From contig JAFREE010000097.1 of NCBI GenBank assembly GCA_019400425.1, positions 27,884 to 91,883 of the forward strand: a stretch of DNA of 64,000 bases, written 5' to 3'. The position numbers were made by a program, and so were the translations under genes. Positions 24,985 through 37,054 of this stretch are shown here, piece by piece (position 1 is the first letter of the stretch; the number at the start of each line of letters is the position of its first letter). This stretch comes from Hymenochaete sp. R1. Its lineage: Eukaryota > Basidiomycota > Agaricomycetes > Hymenochaetales > Hymenochaetaceae. The notes below the pieces were generated by a model that was not told the DNA's origin, ran no database searches, and saw only the letters and a list, made by a program, of their open reading frames with translations.

Positions 24985-26570
24985 TTACGAAGACGAAGTC
25001 CGTGCCTCCTGCTCCTGTTGCCTCTTATTATTATGCAACACCATAAGTAAGCCCTCGTAGACCGCCCAGCCGATGACGGAGCTCAGGACTTTGCGCGACA
25101 CGCGGAGACCGACGCCGTCGAAGAAACCTGCGAGGCCGCGGTGCTGCGTTACAGACAACCAATGAAGTTAATGTTTAGCTTGGGAAACGAGAAAAAAAGG
25201 GGGCGAAAAGGGGTAACTTACAGCCCAAATGGTTTGGACCGTTCGTGTGAGCCCATGATACCTGTCTTCTTGGCGGACTTGAACTTTTGTCTGGATGTAG
25301 AGATGGGGGAGTCAGTATGCCAGAAGATGATGAAGAGAGAACGGGTCTTACTTTGATGACGTCGAACGGGTGGGTGGCTAGTGTTGCGATGGCCCCTGCG
25401 CCTGCTGCTGATGCTGTATGCACGGCGGTGGATGAGAGGAGGCTCGTGGATCCCGTTACGTTCGCTAAACATATTAAGGATCAGGATCAGCCACACCTTT
25501 CTTTTCATCTCAGAAAGACAGAAAAGGTGAATGGACTATTGCCTATGAGTACGCACATGTAGACCTCTTGATCCCTTCGTAGAACGCTACGAAAAGACCG
25601 GCATACGGGGCGTCACGCATCGCGGAGGGGAGGAAACCTTTGAAGAGTTCTTGTGGGCCGGCGCGAACGATGGATGCTAACGCAGTCGGAAAGCTGTTGT
25701 ATTGGGAATTGTATATGTTGCTCTGGCAGAGGGTGAAAGGTAATTAGTTCATTGGAACAAACGAAAAGCGAGATTTAGATTATTTGGTGGGTGAACAACT
25801 TACCTCGAACCGAGCTTTCAATACCGAGAATGGGTTCAACATGAACCCGACGGAAACGCGTGTTAGAGCTCCCGCGAGCAGGTTTCCTTGAGTGGTCAGC
25901 TTAGGCAAGACAGACTGCGAGTGTTTCGCCTCCCCCACCCCCGCTTCGTTCGGATTCACGTTTGTCATTAGTAATGTAGGGGGAGGACTGTTCACGAAAT
26001 ACGCGGAGCGGGCCATGATGGTGCGGACTTGTGTTAAAGAAGTCATATAGAGCGCGACGCCTGGGACGTTCCTGTGTTCATACGGAGAACAACGACCATG
26101 CAATTAGCTTCAGCTTTATCTTAGATGAATATTAACTCTGCCTCGAGCGTAGACTTGCCTGAAGAGCGAAGGGACCGTCCCGCGCCATAAGCCTGTTACG
26201 CCCTCTCCCGAAACAACATCCCGAGCGACTTTGAGTGTACTTGCTCTCTGTCTTTAGAAAAAGAAGGTCGAGTTTAACGCGTTTGAGCTGGATACGAGGA
26301 CAGTGATTACATACTTTGAGTCCGTCAAGCCGTCTCTCTGCTGTACGCGAGTTTTCAAGAGGTCGACTAAGAATAGAAAGTGAGCTCAAAGCTGCAGGGA
26401 GGCTAGTGTGTGCAGAAGGCTGCAACGTTAACATACACGGCTGCAGGAAAACGGTCGAAGCGAGCCCCGAGAGACCACCTTCAGTAACGGTATCAACGCT
26501 GTCTTCCCATTGATGATATGAAGATTTAAAGGACGTTACCTGACAACAGATGTTGCCCGACATCGTTCAT
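24985..26570 (-). CDS. HEM25: Mitochondrial glycine carrier Hem25/SLC25A38
   Basis: Multi-exon member of the SLC25 family, convergent with the acyl-CoA dehydrogenase gene. Choosing ATG 26570 (MNDVGQHLLSG) rather than 26563 gives the conserved family start once a short intron is removed. GGLSGLASTVFLQP continues across an intron into the first signature PFDLLKTRVQQ. The second repeat signature is NPFSVLKARFE and the third HPFDVIKTKVQVRQ. Other anchors are GVTGLWRGTVPSLFRNVPG, LFKGFLPSAMRDAPYAGLF and GLAGFFDGVGLRVSRKVLSS. Hem25 imports glycine into mitochondria for 5-aminolevulinate synthesis, the first step of haem formation. Three mitochondrial-carrier repeats and six membrane helices are all present, and the reading frame looks intact. 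Confidence 0.93.
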
Positions 26571-26769
26571 AGATAGTGGTGAGAAAGTGAGAGTTGAAGT
26601 CAGAGAAGCCGCAGCCGCGAACTGCTTCCTCCTCTCCTCTTCTGTCACTGACCACCACCACCATCCAGTCATCCGCAGGCAATCATCTCTTCCTTCACCT
26701 ACTCAATCTCAAAAGATCCTTGCCTCAACCCCATATAGTCCAGAAAGAATAAATAAACATTTAAACAAA
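26571..26769. promoter_or_regulatory. 199-bp bidirectional promoter, HEM25 / SPT4
   Basis: Only 199 bp lie between the two divergent start codons, so both transcripts must start here. It contains C/T- and CCA-rich stretches but no motif I can name with confidence. Confidence 0.6.
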
Positions 26770-27199
26770 ATGGCCGAAGCACCCGCAACGGCCCCCATCC
26801 CCTCCAACGCCCGCGCCCGCCAGCTGCGCGCTTGTCTCCTCTGCTCCATCGTCCAAGCCCCCGGTGACTTCAAGCGCAACGGGTGTCCAAATTGCGAGGA
26901 GATCATGCAGATGAAGGGTAGCCAGGACCGCGTGGCGAGCTGCACGACGACGCATTTCGAGGGGGTGATCGCGCTGGTGGATAACGAGAGCTGGGTGGGG
27001 AGGTGGCAGAGGACTGGTATGTTGTTCTCGTTTTTGAGGTTGTTGGTTGATAGAAATATGCTTATGATGGGGTAAAGCGAAGTACGTTAGAGGGATGTAC
27101 GCTGTACGCGTCAAGGGACGCATCCCGGACGACGTCGAACAAGAGCTCTCTGAACGAGGCATTAGGTATCGACCACGAGATGGAACGGACATGGACTAA
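26770..27199 (+). CDS. SPT4: Transcription elongation factor Spt4
   Basis: Two exons (26770-27016 and 27078-27199) give 122 residues. The four-cysteine zinc finger is visible as RACLLCSIVQ ... NGCPNCEE (C-x2-C ... C-x2-C). It is followed by the conserved FEGVIALVDNESWVGRWQR and, after the intron, AKYVRGMYAVRVKGRIPDDV. Spt4 pairs with the NGN domain of Spt5 (DSIF) on RNA polymerase II and I to keep elongation processive. Length and motifs match the family. The model is complete, from ATG directly after an A-rich Kozak context (AAACAAAATGG) to TAA. Confidence 0.97.
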
Positions 27200-27487
27200 A
27201 ACTACGCATGCCTTCATGTCGTGTCTTTTCAATCCACTTGCGACGACCTTCCTTCTCATGGTCTCATCGCTTTATAACTCATACTCGATCCTTACTCACT
27301 ATGTACGACTATCTCTGATTTCCATTCACGCATTACAGCTTATGAATAGGTATACACAATGCGCGAGATTAGACTGCTGTGAAGTCATTACCTATCTATA
27401 CAAAGCAATCCTTAACAAAGGGGTATCACGAACGAGCCGATATGCGTACACAGATGAAGATTGTACTATCTATTGCTGTTCATAAGG

Positions 27488-30084
27488 CTACAGAAGCTCG
27501 TGCAAGACACGGTCGTATTGGTGGGGAAGGTGCGAGCTTATGAAGCAGCGGTCATCAGTTTCAATTGTTGGGGTAGAGACGGAAGGCGCACCTCAACATA
27601 TCCCTCGCAAAGATCATCTGCCCAAACATCTTCTCGACGTCTTGCACCTCGAACAGTCTGACCTTGTTCCCACCAGAGCAAGAGTTCGAAGGAGAGGAAG
27701 AGGAAGTTTGATGAGACGGATGCAGATCACCATCTCTGACGGCCCAGAGGACTCGGCCAGGCGGAAAAAGATCAGCCATGACCATATTGGCTTCGAGCGT
27801 CTTACGAACAGAAAGGAACTATTTCAAAGCAGCGATTAGTTTTAGGAAAATCAAAGGGGAAGCAAGAGCAGCAAAACACGAACCCAATCAGGATCCTCCG
27901 CACTCCCATATCCCGCTCGCCACTTCATCGCTCTCTTCGTCACCGCCGCGTACCCTTCAGATCTACTCCCGCCTTGACCTTTGTTCGCCTCGCATAACCA
28001 AGCCGCAACGCGGTTCATGTCGCGCACGGATCCGAGTGAAAGGCGCGAGACGACGTCATGGCCATATGTGAAGGACGTTATAAGTTTGCGGGAGAGGACG
28101 GAAAGGGAGGGGGACACCAGGCAGCTATACAGAGCGTGAAAAGTAAGCGAAGGGAACAAGAATGGGTGGGGATAGTGCTTACGGGGGTGCGAAGATGTAC
28201 GCGGAAACGCGTCGACCGACTGGCAGCCCACTTGACGGCACCGTTAGGCAAGTCTCCGGATTTGCCCAGATCTGCAATAAATCCGCGAGCGTCAATATTC
28301 TATAACCCATTGGATAAGTCTCCGTTACTTACTAAAGCTAAAAGCGCTGCGACGCCTGCCCCGAGACTATGCCCAGTCAAAACGAGCTCGTACCCTCTAT
28401 TCCTATACAAGGCCTGCTGAACCGCAAGATGCACGGGCTTGCCCTTCTCGCCCATCACGCGAGCCATACGGAGCATCCCACTATGGACGGAGTAGATCTC
28501 CCTACCGTCATCCGTGAAGGACGTCGTTGAGGCCATTCTAGGGAGCCGCCGGCTCGCGCGTGGGGAGGGTGGTGGTATCGGTTTCGAAGGGAAAGGTAGT
28601 GAGCCAGGCATGGGCACCGAGTTTACTTCTTCCCTGTTCTCATCTAGTTGAGCTTGAGGTTCAGCCCAGACTTCTTCTAATGGATCTTCGGAAGTCGCAG
28701 GTAGGAACGGCGCTGGGTCACAGGTCAAGTCCACAGCCAGCTCATTCAGCGACATCGTCCCTCGGAATACCAACACAACCTGCCTCCGCCCATGGTCCGT
28801 CAGGACCCAATACCGTGGCATACAGCGTTCCGCACCAATTATGGCTGTCATAGGCTTATCTTCGCTCACGGAGATATTCCTTCGCCGTTTCTTCTTATGT
28901 TTTGACTCACGAACTGTAGCAGGAGTAAAAGCGTAGCCCTCGAAAATTTCTTGGTCGTGTCTGCCGAGGAGTACATTCCACCAAGAATATTTGGGCGCGG
29001 ACGGGTCTGAGCCATTTGGGGGAGGGGGAGCTGGATTGGAAGCCGTGGAGTAAGCTTCGCGCTCGGATGCATCGACGGCATCTGCGAGGGCGTTTTCCTC
29101 TGGTGTTTGGGTGTTGTCGTGTAAGGGGTTGGGTATCGTTGGTAATGGTGAAGGAGGAGGCGGGGTGAAAGATACACCGAAGAAAATGAGTCCTGCACCT
29201 CCGTATCCAGCAAGGACCATCTTGGATAGGCGTCGAAGGTTAGACTTCAGTCTTGACTGGGACATATGGTCCATGGTCCGTGTCCGAAGCTGAGCCGTCG
29301 CCGGGCGCAGCGTCGCACTTGGAGATGGGACATCCTCGATTTCAGCGGTTATTATTTGACCAACATCGATAGGGTTCAAATCGCTCGTGATTCGTATGCG
29401 AGATTCTCTTCGTTCCCTTATATCTGACAAGTCGTCCTCAATATCATCCACGTCCAGCTCTTTCAATACCTTGAACCAGCATCGCTCCTTCCATTCATGC
29501 GTCACGCCCTGCAAAGCACCCCACGCGACCAAAGCTTTCGCGACCTCTGAGATGCTATATCTTTCCTGGGGAAGCTGTTCCCATAGCGCAGGCTCGTTCC
29601 ATTCGCGCTTGACAAGCGCGGCGAACGACGCGAGCGAAAACGAGGCTTCATCACTCCCCGGGAAGATGGCACTAAGGACATCAATTGAGGATTCGGCTGC
29701 CACAAGTGAGGTCGAAGTAATCGTTTCGCCAATAAGAATAGGAGCTAAGGTAGCTTGCTCTGCGAGACTAAAGACAATAGATACTGCATTGAATGAGCAA
29801 TAAGCAGAACACGTTGAATAGTGGTACTCTCACCAGCTCCCCCAAGGAACGGTCCGACCCCGAATGGATAACCCGCAATTCCAACTACAGTACTCGTCAA
29901 CCCTCTGGCAATACCGAACTTTTCCGATCAAAGATGATACAAAGTCAGCGACCAGGGAGAAGGTTACGTTGAGAAGACTCACGCCAAACTTCGTCCCGAA
30001 TTTTGCGGCCGAGAAGCCTGCAGAGGTGACCGTAGAGGCAACATTTATTCCCGTGCGCGAGTAGCTCTCCCATTTAGACATCAT
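27488..30084 (-). CDS. Class-3 (sn-1 diacylglycerol-type) lipase
   Basis: Multi-exon gene, convergent with SPT4. The N-terminal third (SKWESYSRTGINVASTVTSA..., then GLTSTVVGIAGYPFGVGPF) is hydrophobic and glycine-rich and may associate with membranes. The Lipase_3 domain follows. VVLVFRGTMSLNELAVDLTC provides the oxyanion region, YSVHSGMLRMA the FHxG-like segment, and YELVLTGHSLGAGVAALLAL the nucleophile elbow with catalytic serine (GHSLG). After two short introns come YIFAPPCLVSPSLS and FTYGHDVVSRLSLGSVRDMN, where D in YGHDVV is the likely catalytic aspartate. The final short exon gives SHLPHQYDRVLHELL, supplying the likely catalytic histidine. Such fungal enzymes resemble animal DAGL and hydrolyse glycerolipids. 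The physiological substrate is unknown. Confidence 0.86.
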
Positions 30085-30346
30085 TGATATATGTTTATGG
30101 TCAAAGTGCCCATGAGGAGCGCCTCATGCACACTCTAGCCTCTATGAAAGTGTAACGAGGGTATATGTATGCGCTAATGTATGGTGGTGGAACGAAGTAA
30201 AGAAGCCTTCCCCGGACGCGTTGAGCTTGAGCTCGGCTCGACTGCTTTCATGTGATTTCATAATCATAGACATTAAGCATTACATAACACGGACACTCTC
30301 AATTCGTGTACGCTTCATCTCTTCCAATGACTACGCAAAAACCGTC
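30085..30346. promoter_or_regulatory. 262-bp bidirectional promoter, lipase / SWC2
   Basis: The divergent lipase and SWC2 start codons are only 262 bp apart, so both promoters share this interval. No defined element is recognised. Confidence 0.5.
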
Positions 30347-31716
30347 ATGCTGGACGCAGAAAATGATTCGATGGTGCAACGGCGCTCGCGCAGAAGCACA
30401 GCCGGGAACCGAATGGCAGCAGCGTTAGCTGAGATGGCGGCGTTGAACCCTGAGCCAGAACCAGAGGAAGAAGACAGAGATTTCGAAAATCTTGTAGGTC
30501 AGTTGGTGTGTCTATTGAGTCTCATGCCACCCCGCCATCCTCCCCTAACGTTGATGGACTTGCCATGTAGACGAAGAGGAGATTTTTGACTCAGATTTTG
30601 CGAGTACGGACGAAGAGGAGGAGGAGCGAAGAGCGGAAGATGCTGGGGAACAGGCAGTGTTGGCTGAAGAGAAGGAGCAGGCTACCCGGGCACGAAGAGT
30701 ACGTTCCAGCAGGATGCATATCTTTGACTCTTAATTCTTAAACTAAAGGCTTTGCCCAAGCTTAGATGGCAAGTAGACAGGCAAAAGTCGCTTCGACTAC
30801 TGCTGCGAATGGACACGCGCGTAAAGCTTCTACCTCTGGCACGAAGCCCAAACGTCCTCGCGTTTCTGTTACATTCGCAGAAGGCTTTGAAACAACAACG
30901 GCCAACTCGCCTGGTGCAGCTGGTCCCAATTCTGCACCTCTTCGGAGCAACAGGCGCCAAAGCACCATTCTCTCTTCTCAATCCCTCCAATCGCGTCTCC
31001 AACTCGCTGAACAACGTCGACTCTCCCTTCCAAAAAGGGAGAAGGAGCAGGAGGTCGTCTATACACAAGCAGAAATGCTAGCGCGGGCACTAGATACGGA
31101 GGAAGGGAATGTAGCTAGTCACCGAGACTACCTGGTTTTGGAGGCGGAAAAGAGGAGGCGGGCGAAAGTTGTAAGGAAGACGGTTGGAGGGCCGGTGCTC
31201 AGATGGATTAGCAGGGCAGAGGAGGAAGAGAACCCGTTATTACCACACGTCGGTCACACTGCTTCATCGCCTCCATCGCCCGCGGGAACAAAAGCCAAAG
31301 TGAACAAGAATTACCTTGTGCATGAGTTGGGTCAGGATAAAGACTCACCGAGGCCTGAATGGAAGAAGACGATGGGTGCAGTGTTTGGAACGCATGTCAA
31401 ATGGGAAGACGTGAAAGTTTTTGGTGGGAGAAATAGACCTCTTTGTAAGCCTAGTTTCGCCTTGTCCCTTTTTATATCTCCTTACTCGTTCGCTGGAGCT
31501 CGGCCTATTCCACGATGCCCTCTTACGGGTCGGCCTGCGCGGTACCGGGATCCACGGACGGGCGTGCCATTCGCGAACGTAGAAGCATATGGTTTACTTG
31601 GACAAGTCCTCAGAAACGAATACTGGTGGAACGAAGAGTTGAGATGTTTTACGAGTAGTGAGGCCCAGCTGGAAAACGAAGATGCGCCGGGATCAGATGG
31701 CGAAGTAATCCGTTAA
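30347..31716 (+). CDS. SWC2: SWR1 complex H2A.Z chaperone Swc2/YL1 (Vps72)
   Basis: About four exons. The N-terminus reads SMVQRRSRRSTAGNRMAAAL, the signature start of YL1 proteins. After the first intron an acidic H2A.Z-binding stretch follows (DEEEIFDSDFASTDEEEEER). The middle has KPKRPRVSVTFAEGFETT, then coiled RRLSLPKREKEQEVVYTQAEMLARAL. The C-terminal YL1_C domain is RPIPRCPLTGRPARYRDPRT and GVPFANVEAYGLLGQVL. Swc2 binds the H2A.Z-H2B dimer and delivers it to the SWR1 remodeller, which deposits it at promoters. The intron at about 31444-31497 links NRPL to ARPIPRC. Start 30347 is chosen because it precedes the conserved block; the Met at 30371 is possible. Confidence 0.93.
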
Positions 31717-32768
31717 GTGAATCTAATTGGCGTTCAAATATGTACAATTGGCTCATCTATGTGGATTTATACCATGTATTAAATATGTCATGCTGTCTAC
31801 ACATCATGGATGCATCATCTGCATCAACCTTGACGGTGTATAATTAGCAGCACCATTGTGAGTCACATTTACCTCGCGCTTGACTTGAAAAGCAATGTGG
31901 ATCTACGATATGGACTGGACAAGTTATATCAAAGGAACGGATAAAACCTAGGCGGGATCAATAAGCAGCTTTCGCCGTCATATACGCTGACACGGAGATT
32001 AATTACTCTGCAGCAAAGTCAGCATTTTGCCGGAGGACTCAGGCGAAGCCGATATCATCATTGATAAATTTACTGACATGATGAGGAGGTCAAATAACTC
32101 AAACAATAGACACGCGACTTGAATAAGAAGGAAGCGTTGGAGGATAAGGTTGCACCGACAAAGGCGAAAATCGTCGAAGAAAAGAGAAGATAAAGAGGCA
32201 GTTCGCCCTCAATCGGAATCCGCGAAGGAAATGCTGCTAGAGTACGTACGAGAGGGCAACATTGGAAGAGTGTCGATCGAGATTCTCCGAAATTATCTAG
32301 GAAATTCAAACAAATAACTGCTCTGCTCGAATGCACTGATGACGATGAATTCAACAAGAATTTAACTCTAGGAAGAGCTCTCTGGTCTTAAGAAGAAGGC
32401 TGAGGTGAAGCTTTAGGCTGGTTTTGTGGTTCCCAAGGATCTTCACATTTATACCTATGATTTCGAGTCGGATTGGGAATGAAATGCTTGATGGGTGTTA
32501 TCATAGTTCGGTCCTGTTCAACGACTTTAATAAGCCCAGATTTCCAGATACTGATAAGAGACCAATTGTGCAATCTTGAAACAAAGGAGCAGAACATCAA
32601 TGGCACTGGATCGAGCCAGATAAAGGAAGAACGGTATTATTTGAAAATAAACTTGCGAATACTAAATTAAATAGGTATATATACAACAAAGATGCAGCAG
32701 TCGTCGAAAGCAAGGCGGAGAGCAAGAAGAGATCAGAGCTAAGCAAGCATACAGTAGATTCCCAATCC
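31717..32768. other. AT-richer gap between SWC2 and the BTB gene
   Basis: About 1 kb of relatively AT-rich DNA. A minus-strand frame at 32388-32590 (IWKSGLIKVVEQDRTMITPI...) and another at 32070-32357 have no start or splice support and no recognisable domain. They could be remnants of a decayed insertion, but I cannot place them. Confidence 0.35.
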
Positions 32769-34066
32769 TCAAGAAACCGGCTTCTCCTCTACTTCGAGAG
32801 GCCTTCCGCTAAAGTCTTCCATCCCAAACCAAGTAGGCACCGCCAACCAAATTCTCTCCCTAGCAGCCCTCACGGAGCCCTCAAAGTCCTTCCGACACGC
32901 CGCACAAACCTTCAGCCCGCACATTGTCGTCCCATCGCTGAAATCCGTCCGTCCCATCATTTCTGCGGCCTGCGTAAGTGAGAACAAAGGATCGCAGTCC
33001 CGCCCCGAGGCAAGCCCCGATACTGCCCGAAGCAGGTTGAGCATGATATAGTAGAAGGATTCGCGGCACACGCGTCCGTTCTCGCCGAGAGGGGATGTCA
33101 AGTTGTGACAGTCTGTAGCTGGTTCGCGATTAGAGAGTTCTTCGTCGATGAATGTGGAGACGATACGCTGAGCGCGTTCTCGGCCAATGAGAACCGCTCG
33201 TAGATCAAAGAGGGAGAGGTGTATAGAGGCTGCTTCAGAGTCACGGTATTTAGGGTCGACGAATGATGTCCTGATGGGACTGTCGGCTCCTGATTTGAGT
33301 ACTCCAGAAACAATCTTGGATGGTCCGTAGCGACAAAGATCATAGAACGCAGAAGGCAGGAGGTTTAGAAGATTCATTTCGCGAGCATAGTTGATCACAA
33401 GGATAGGGTGAGCAAAACGTGCTCGTGGGTTGTACCGACCAACGCTGTCAGTCGCTTCAAGTTCCCGAGAGTCCCAAGAGCCAATAGTAGTGGGCCAGTC
33501 TATTGAAAGCCGACTCAGACAGCGTTCACGGAGGTGATCGACGAAGTATTTGGCAGAGAGGCGATGAATAGCAGCAAGGCCCGCAAAGTCGGACGCTGCC
33601 AGTTGCTTGAAGTATCTAGAATCGTTTAAAGAATGTCAGCGGCGGTTTTTTCTTACTAATCGGTTACTCACAACCCATCGTACATTGCTTTCAGCAAAAA
33701 CCAAATGTCCTCCGGTGAATCGTGCAAGTGTATTACAGGGCACCCTTCCAGCGTCCTGTCGTCCATCGGTGGCGGAAGAGACATCAAGTCTGAGAAGACA
33801 ACAGAATGTCTCGCAAGTATGCCCCTATGTATTTTGAACAGGAAGTTTCGCGCCATGAGCACAACGTTGCCATCTTCGAACCAGAAGTCCGACTGCGTCG
33901 TCGCTTCCAAAGTGTCGACCGTGTTGGAAAGCGGATGGAACGAGGTGACAGGGCTGCCAGTGCCAGTTTTAGGCGAGGACAAAGACTCCGAACCGCATCC
34001 ATAGAGAGTTGGAGTCGGACTGGCGAGGTTTTGAGGGGAATAAGAGGGCTCGTAGTCTTGAAGCAT
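32769..34066 (-). CDS. BTB/POZ domain protein
   Basis: Two exons (34066 to about 33671 and about 33616 to 32769, TT/A phase) give about 410 residues. After a Ser/Pro-rich leader, the BTB fold is clear at about residues 58-135: SDFWFEDGNVVLMARNFLFK, IHRGILARHSVVFSDLMSLP, then a conserved HLHDSPEDIWFLLKAMYDGL. It continues into AIHRLSAKYFVDHLRERCLS, the typical BACK-like helical follow-on. The C-terminal half includes a Cys pair (MCGLKVCAACRKDFEG). Agaricomycete genomes carry large families of such single-BTB proteins. Many are presumed Cullin-3 adaptors or regulators, but no specific partner can be named. Confidence 0.88.
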
Positions 34067-35171
34067 GATGAATCCCGGAGAACGAAAAGCAGCCTAAGAA
34101 CAGAAATGGAGAGCAGAAGCGAAAGCAGATGAAAGCAAGAGAGATAGCTGGCAAGAACGTCTGTCGATGACCTTGGCTGGGATTTATATATTGATCGAGT
34201 GATCCCCAGCCCATCGTTAACGTTGGCGGGCAGGCACTGAGTCAAGGTCAAGACGGTAACTGCGGAGACCGGACTTTGAGGCTGGCAAATATGCATGTGA
34301 GCCAATCATATGAGTTTAATGGAATCACCAGCCTCCTGTCCGTCCGTTTACATCTCATCCCAGAGTATTGAAAATCGAGCCGCTAGACTGATCTTAGTGT
34401 AAAGTCACTAGTACTGCAAATCTTCAAGTCGTAGTCACTAAACGAAGAGACTGGAAGTATACAAAGTGAGTGCCGATGCCTATTTAAGTAGGCAATTCTC
34501 ACACAGTACGCGCGAAGCCCATATTTGTCTGCTTCTAAACTCTCAACTTTTTCTCAAATTGTTTCACTTTTCTTCTCTGCTCATAGATTGGGATGCAAAA
34601 GCCATCAATATTGGATATAGAATGACTTCAGCAGAAAGTTTGTATAGTTTGCGCGTGGCTTTAAAACATCAGGGTCAGTCGAGTCGGAGCTAGCCATTCA
34701 GACAGCTATCGTTCTTGGTACTTACCACCGTTCACTGGCAGTTTCAATTTGTCATTTGCTTAATTGCATGACTGACGCTGACTCATATGTCACCTCACGA
34801 TGAAAGACAAAGGTCTACGCTGTATCGGTGCAATTATCGGTAACACCGTAACATCCTTAATGGCTTCTGTCTTAAGTCTAAGTTGTTTCCAACAGGGTAA
34901 TCATGCTACCAGGGTCACTCTCCCTTCGAAATCCAAGTAAGTTGCATCTGATTCCAGACGAACCAATTTTAAATTCGGTTATCGGAATAATGTTGAGATT
35001 GATCGAGTTAGTATGGTCTCTTGTGAGTCATGTTTTTCTCGTTCTTTAGCATATACCAAAGTCATTAATATTGGTGCGTGAAGACATCGAAGACGTTGAC
35101 CGCGAATACCGATAAAACTGACATCGCGCGGAGCTACGAGATTATATTGACCATCAAGTACTTGAAGTACT
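34067..35171. other. Intergenic stretch without supported genes
   Basis: Between the BTB gene and the two-unit coiled-coil gene I find only short frames lacking domains or convincing exon chains. No repeat or RNA gene is visible. Confidence 0.4.
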
Positions 35172-37054
35172 TTACTCCCAATCTGACTCGGAATCGTAAA
35201 GGTCGAGATCGATCGGAGTCTCAAAGTCTGCCAAATTCCAACCTCTCTCTGTGGCTTCCTCGTGAAGTCCAGAGAGCTCATCCCGCAGCTGGAGCAACTG
35301 CATCGTTGTATCCACCGTCATGAGTGCCTTCGACTGATTGATCGTTTTGATGTCTTCGACGACCTCATGGAATCTGATCTTGCCCCTCAGCTCATTATGA
35401 TCCATCTTGTGGAATAGTTTGCGGAGCTTCCGATTTTCGTAAAGTTGATCGTCGAGTTTGTCTCTCTTTCGACGAAACTCCGCCTTCTTCTCCGAAATCA
35501 GACTGTCGTTTGCTTTCTGTTGTTTCAGGTCACGGATCTCTTGTTTGATTTGGTCAACCTTCGCATCGAGCTTCTTGACCGCAGCTATGATTTCGTCGGC
35601 TTTCGCATAGTGCTCCGGCAGAATGTCAACTTTGTGGAATAATAGATTCCGGCGAGCTTGAAACACTGTCGATGCATCTATGTATTCATCCAACGTCATT
35701 TGAAATGTCCACCGATTAATTAAAGAGGATCCTCGTACCTGTAACATAACGAGCACTTGAGATCTTATTCTTGCGCAGTTGGGCCAACTTATTGCTGATC
35801 TCCGAGCGCCGTTTCATCTTTATATTCTTTATATCCTCCATTTCCGAAACATCAACGCCTTTACGCCTCCTGAGCTTCCCGAGCTCCGCCTGGAAACCCT
35901 TGATTTCAATGTCGAGACGTTCATGTTCAACATACAGGCGCTCCGCTTCGGGGCGGTTGTGACGCAAATACCTTGACATGCGGTCTGGATCATTCCAATG
36001 GTCGTCCGCTCGGGTCTTCTTGCCGCCTGCCTGCGCTGCGACGACTGTCTCTGAGTCACCACTAGCCTGCAACGCGCTACTAGTATCTTCCAGCGATTCT
36101 GCTGGCAATGCGACATCTGCCTGCAAGGCACCACTTACATTCTCATTAGAATCTGATTCGGGATCATAGATGTTAAGATCCTCTGGAAGCTGGAATGCTG
36201 TCAGATCCCAACCGTTCTCTTTGGCTTTCTCTTGAATGTAAACAAGCTCCTCTCGCAGCTGATGCAGACGGCCCATTGACAGCAGCGTCATCACCTCCTT
36301 AGAGCCGTTGATAGCCCGCAAATCCTCAATAACCTTGGAGAATCGTGATTTATTCGTTTCTTCGTTTCTATCAAGGTTGTAGAACTTTTGACGCATATAC
36401 ATACCACGTTGGAGCTCCTCGCGAAGTTCATTTTCATGCTCGTGAAGACTCTTTCTCCTCTCTGAAATCGAAATGGCGTTTCCTCCCTGAAGCTTCAAAA
36501 CTTGTTTGAGCGGCTCAATCACAGCATCAAGTTCCTTGACTTTGGCTATGACCGCATCGGCTCTTCCGGAGTCCTCTGGCAAAATATTGACTTTGCGGAA
36601 TAGCAGATCCCGCACTACCGCAGAATGTTGCAGCGAACCTTCAATGCCATGCATTGTCACTAACGCCTCTTACTAAAAGACAACATTGAAGATACGTACC
36701 TTCAATCCTTTTCTTTTCAGATCTGCCTTCATTGCGACGCAGTCGACGAAGTGTAGAATTGATATTTGCAATACGATCCTTCTTTGTTGCCCTCTCTGCC
36801 TCTGTATTCGCAACCTCCTCGAGGTCCGGATTTTTCCGGTTTTTCACCCTTTTAATATTAGTCGAGAGCTTGAAAACATCAGCTTCCAAGTTCTCGAGTT
36901 CCGCATACAGGTCCGTGGCAAGAGCTTGGTCCAGAGGGCGATATAGAGACAAGCGATCTGGATCATCCTTATGCCGGATCTTCTTTGCGTCGGCCTGCGA
37001 GTCGCTACCTGCTGCTGCTGCTCTCTTTTTTCCACTACTCCCTGGCTCAGCCAT
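35172..37054 (-). CDS. Coiled-coil protein built of two tandem homologous units
   Basis: Three exons (37054-36700, 36638-35739, 35665-35172), both junctions phase 1, give 582 residues. Unit 1 runs DPDRLSLYRPLDQALATDLY ... DLLFRKVNILPEDSGRADAV ... SRFSKVIEDLRAINGSK ... ENGWDLTAFQ ... LNIYDPESDS. Unit 2 repeats the order: DPDRMSRYLRHNRPEAERLY ... NLLFHKVDILPEHYAKADEI ... IRFHEVVEDIKTINQSK ... ERGWNLADFE ... LDLYDSESDW. Each unit holds two long charged coiled coils. The intron in each unit falls at the equivalent place with the same phase. The linker between units is Ala/Ser/Glu-rich. I know no named family. The start (MAEPGSSGKKRAAAA) is preferred to the upstream Met at 37120 because the extension is hydrophobic and not repeated. 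Confidence 0.85.

Noticed and set aside
32070..32606. Minus-strand frames of 72-95 codons in the gap before the BTB gene
   Set aside because: AT-rich, no start context, no introns joining them and no domain.
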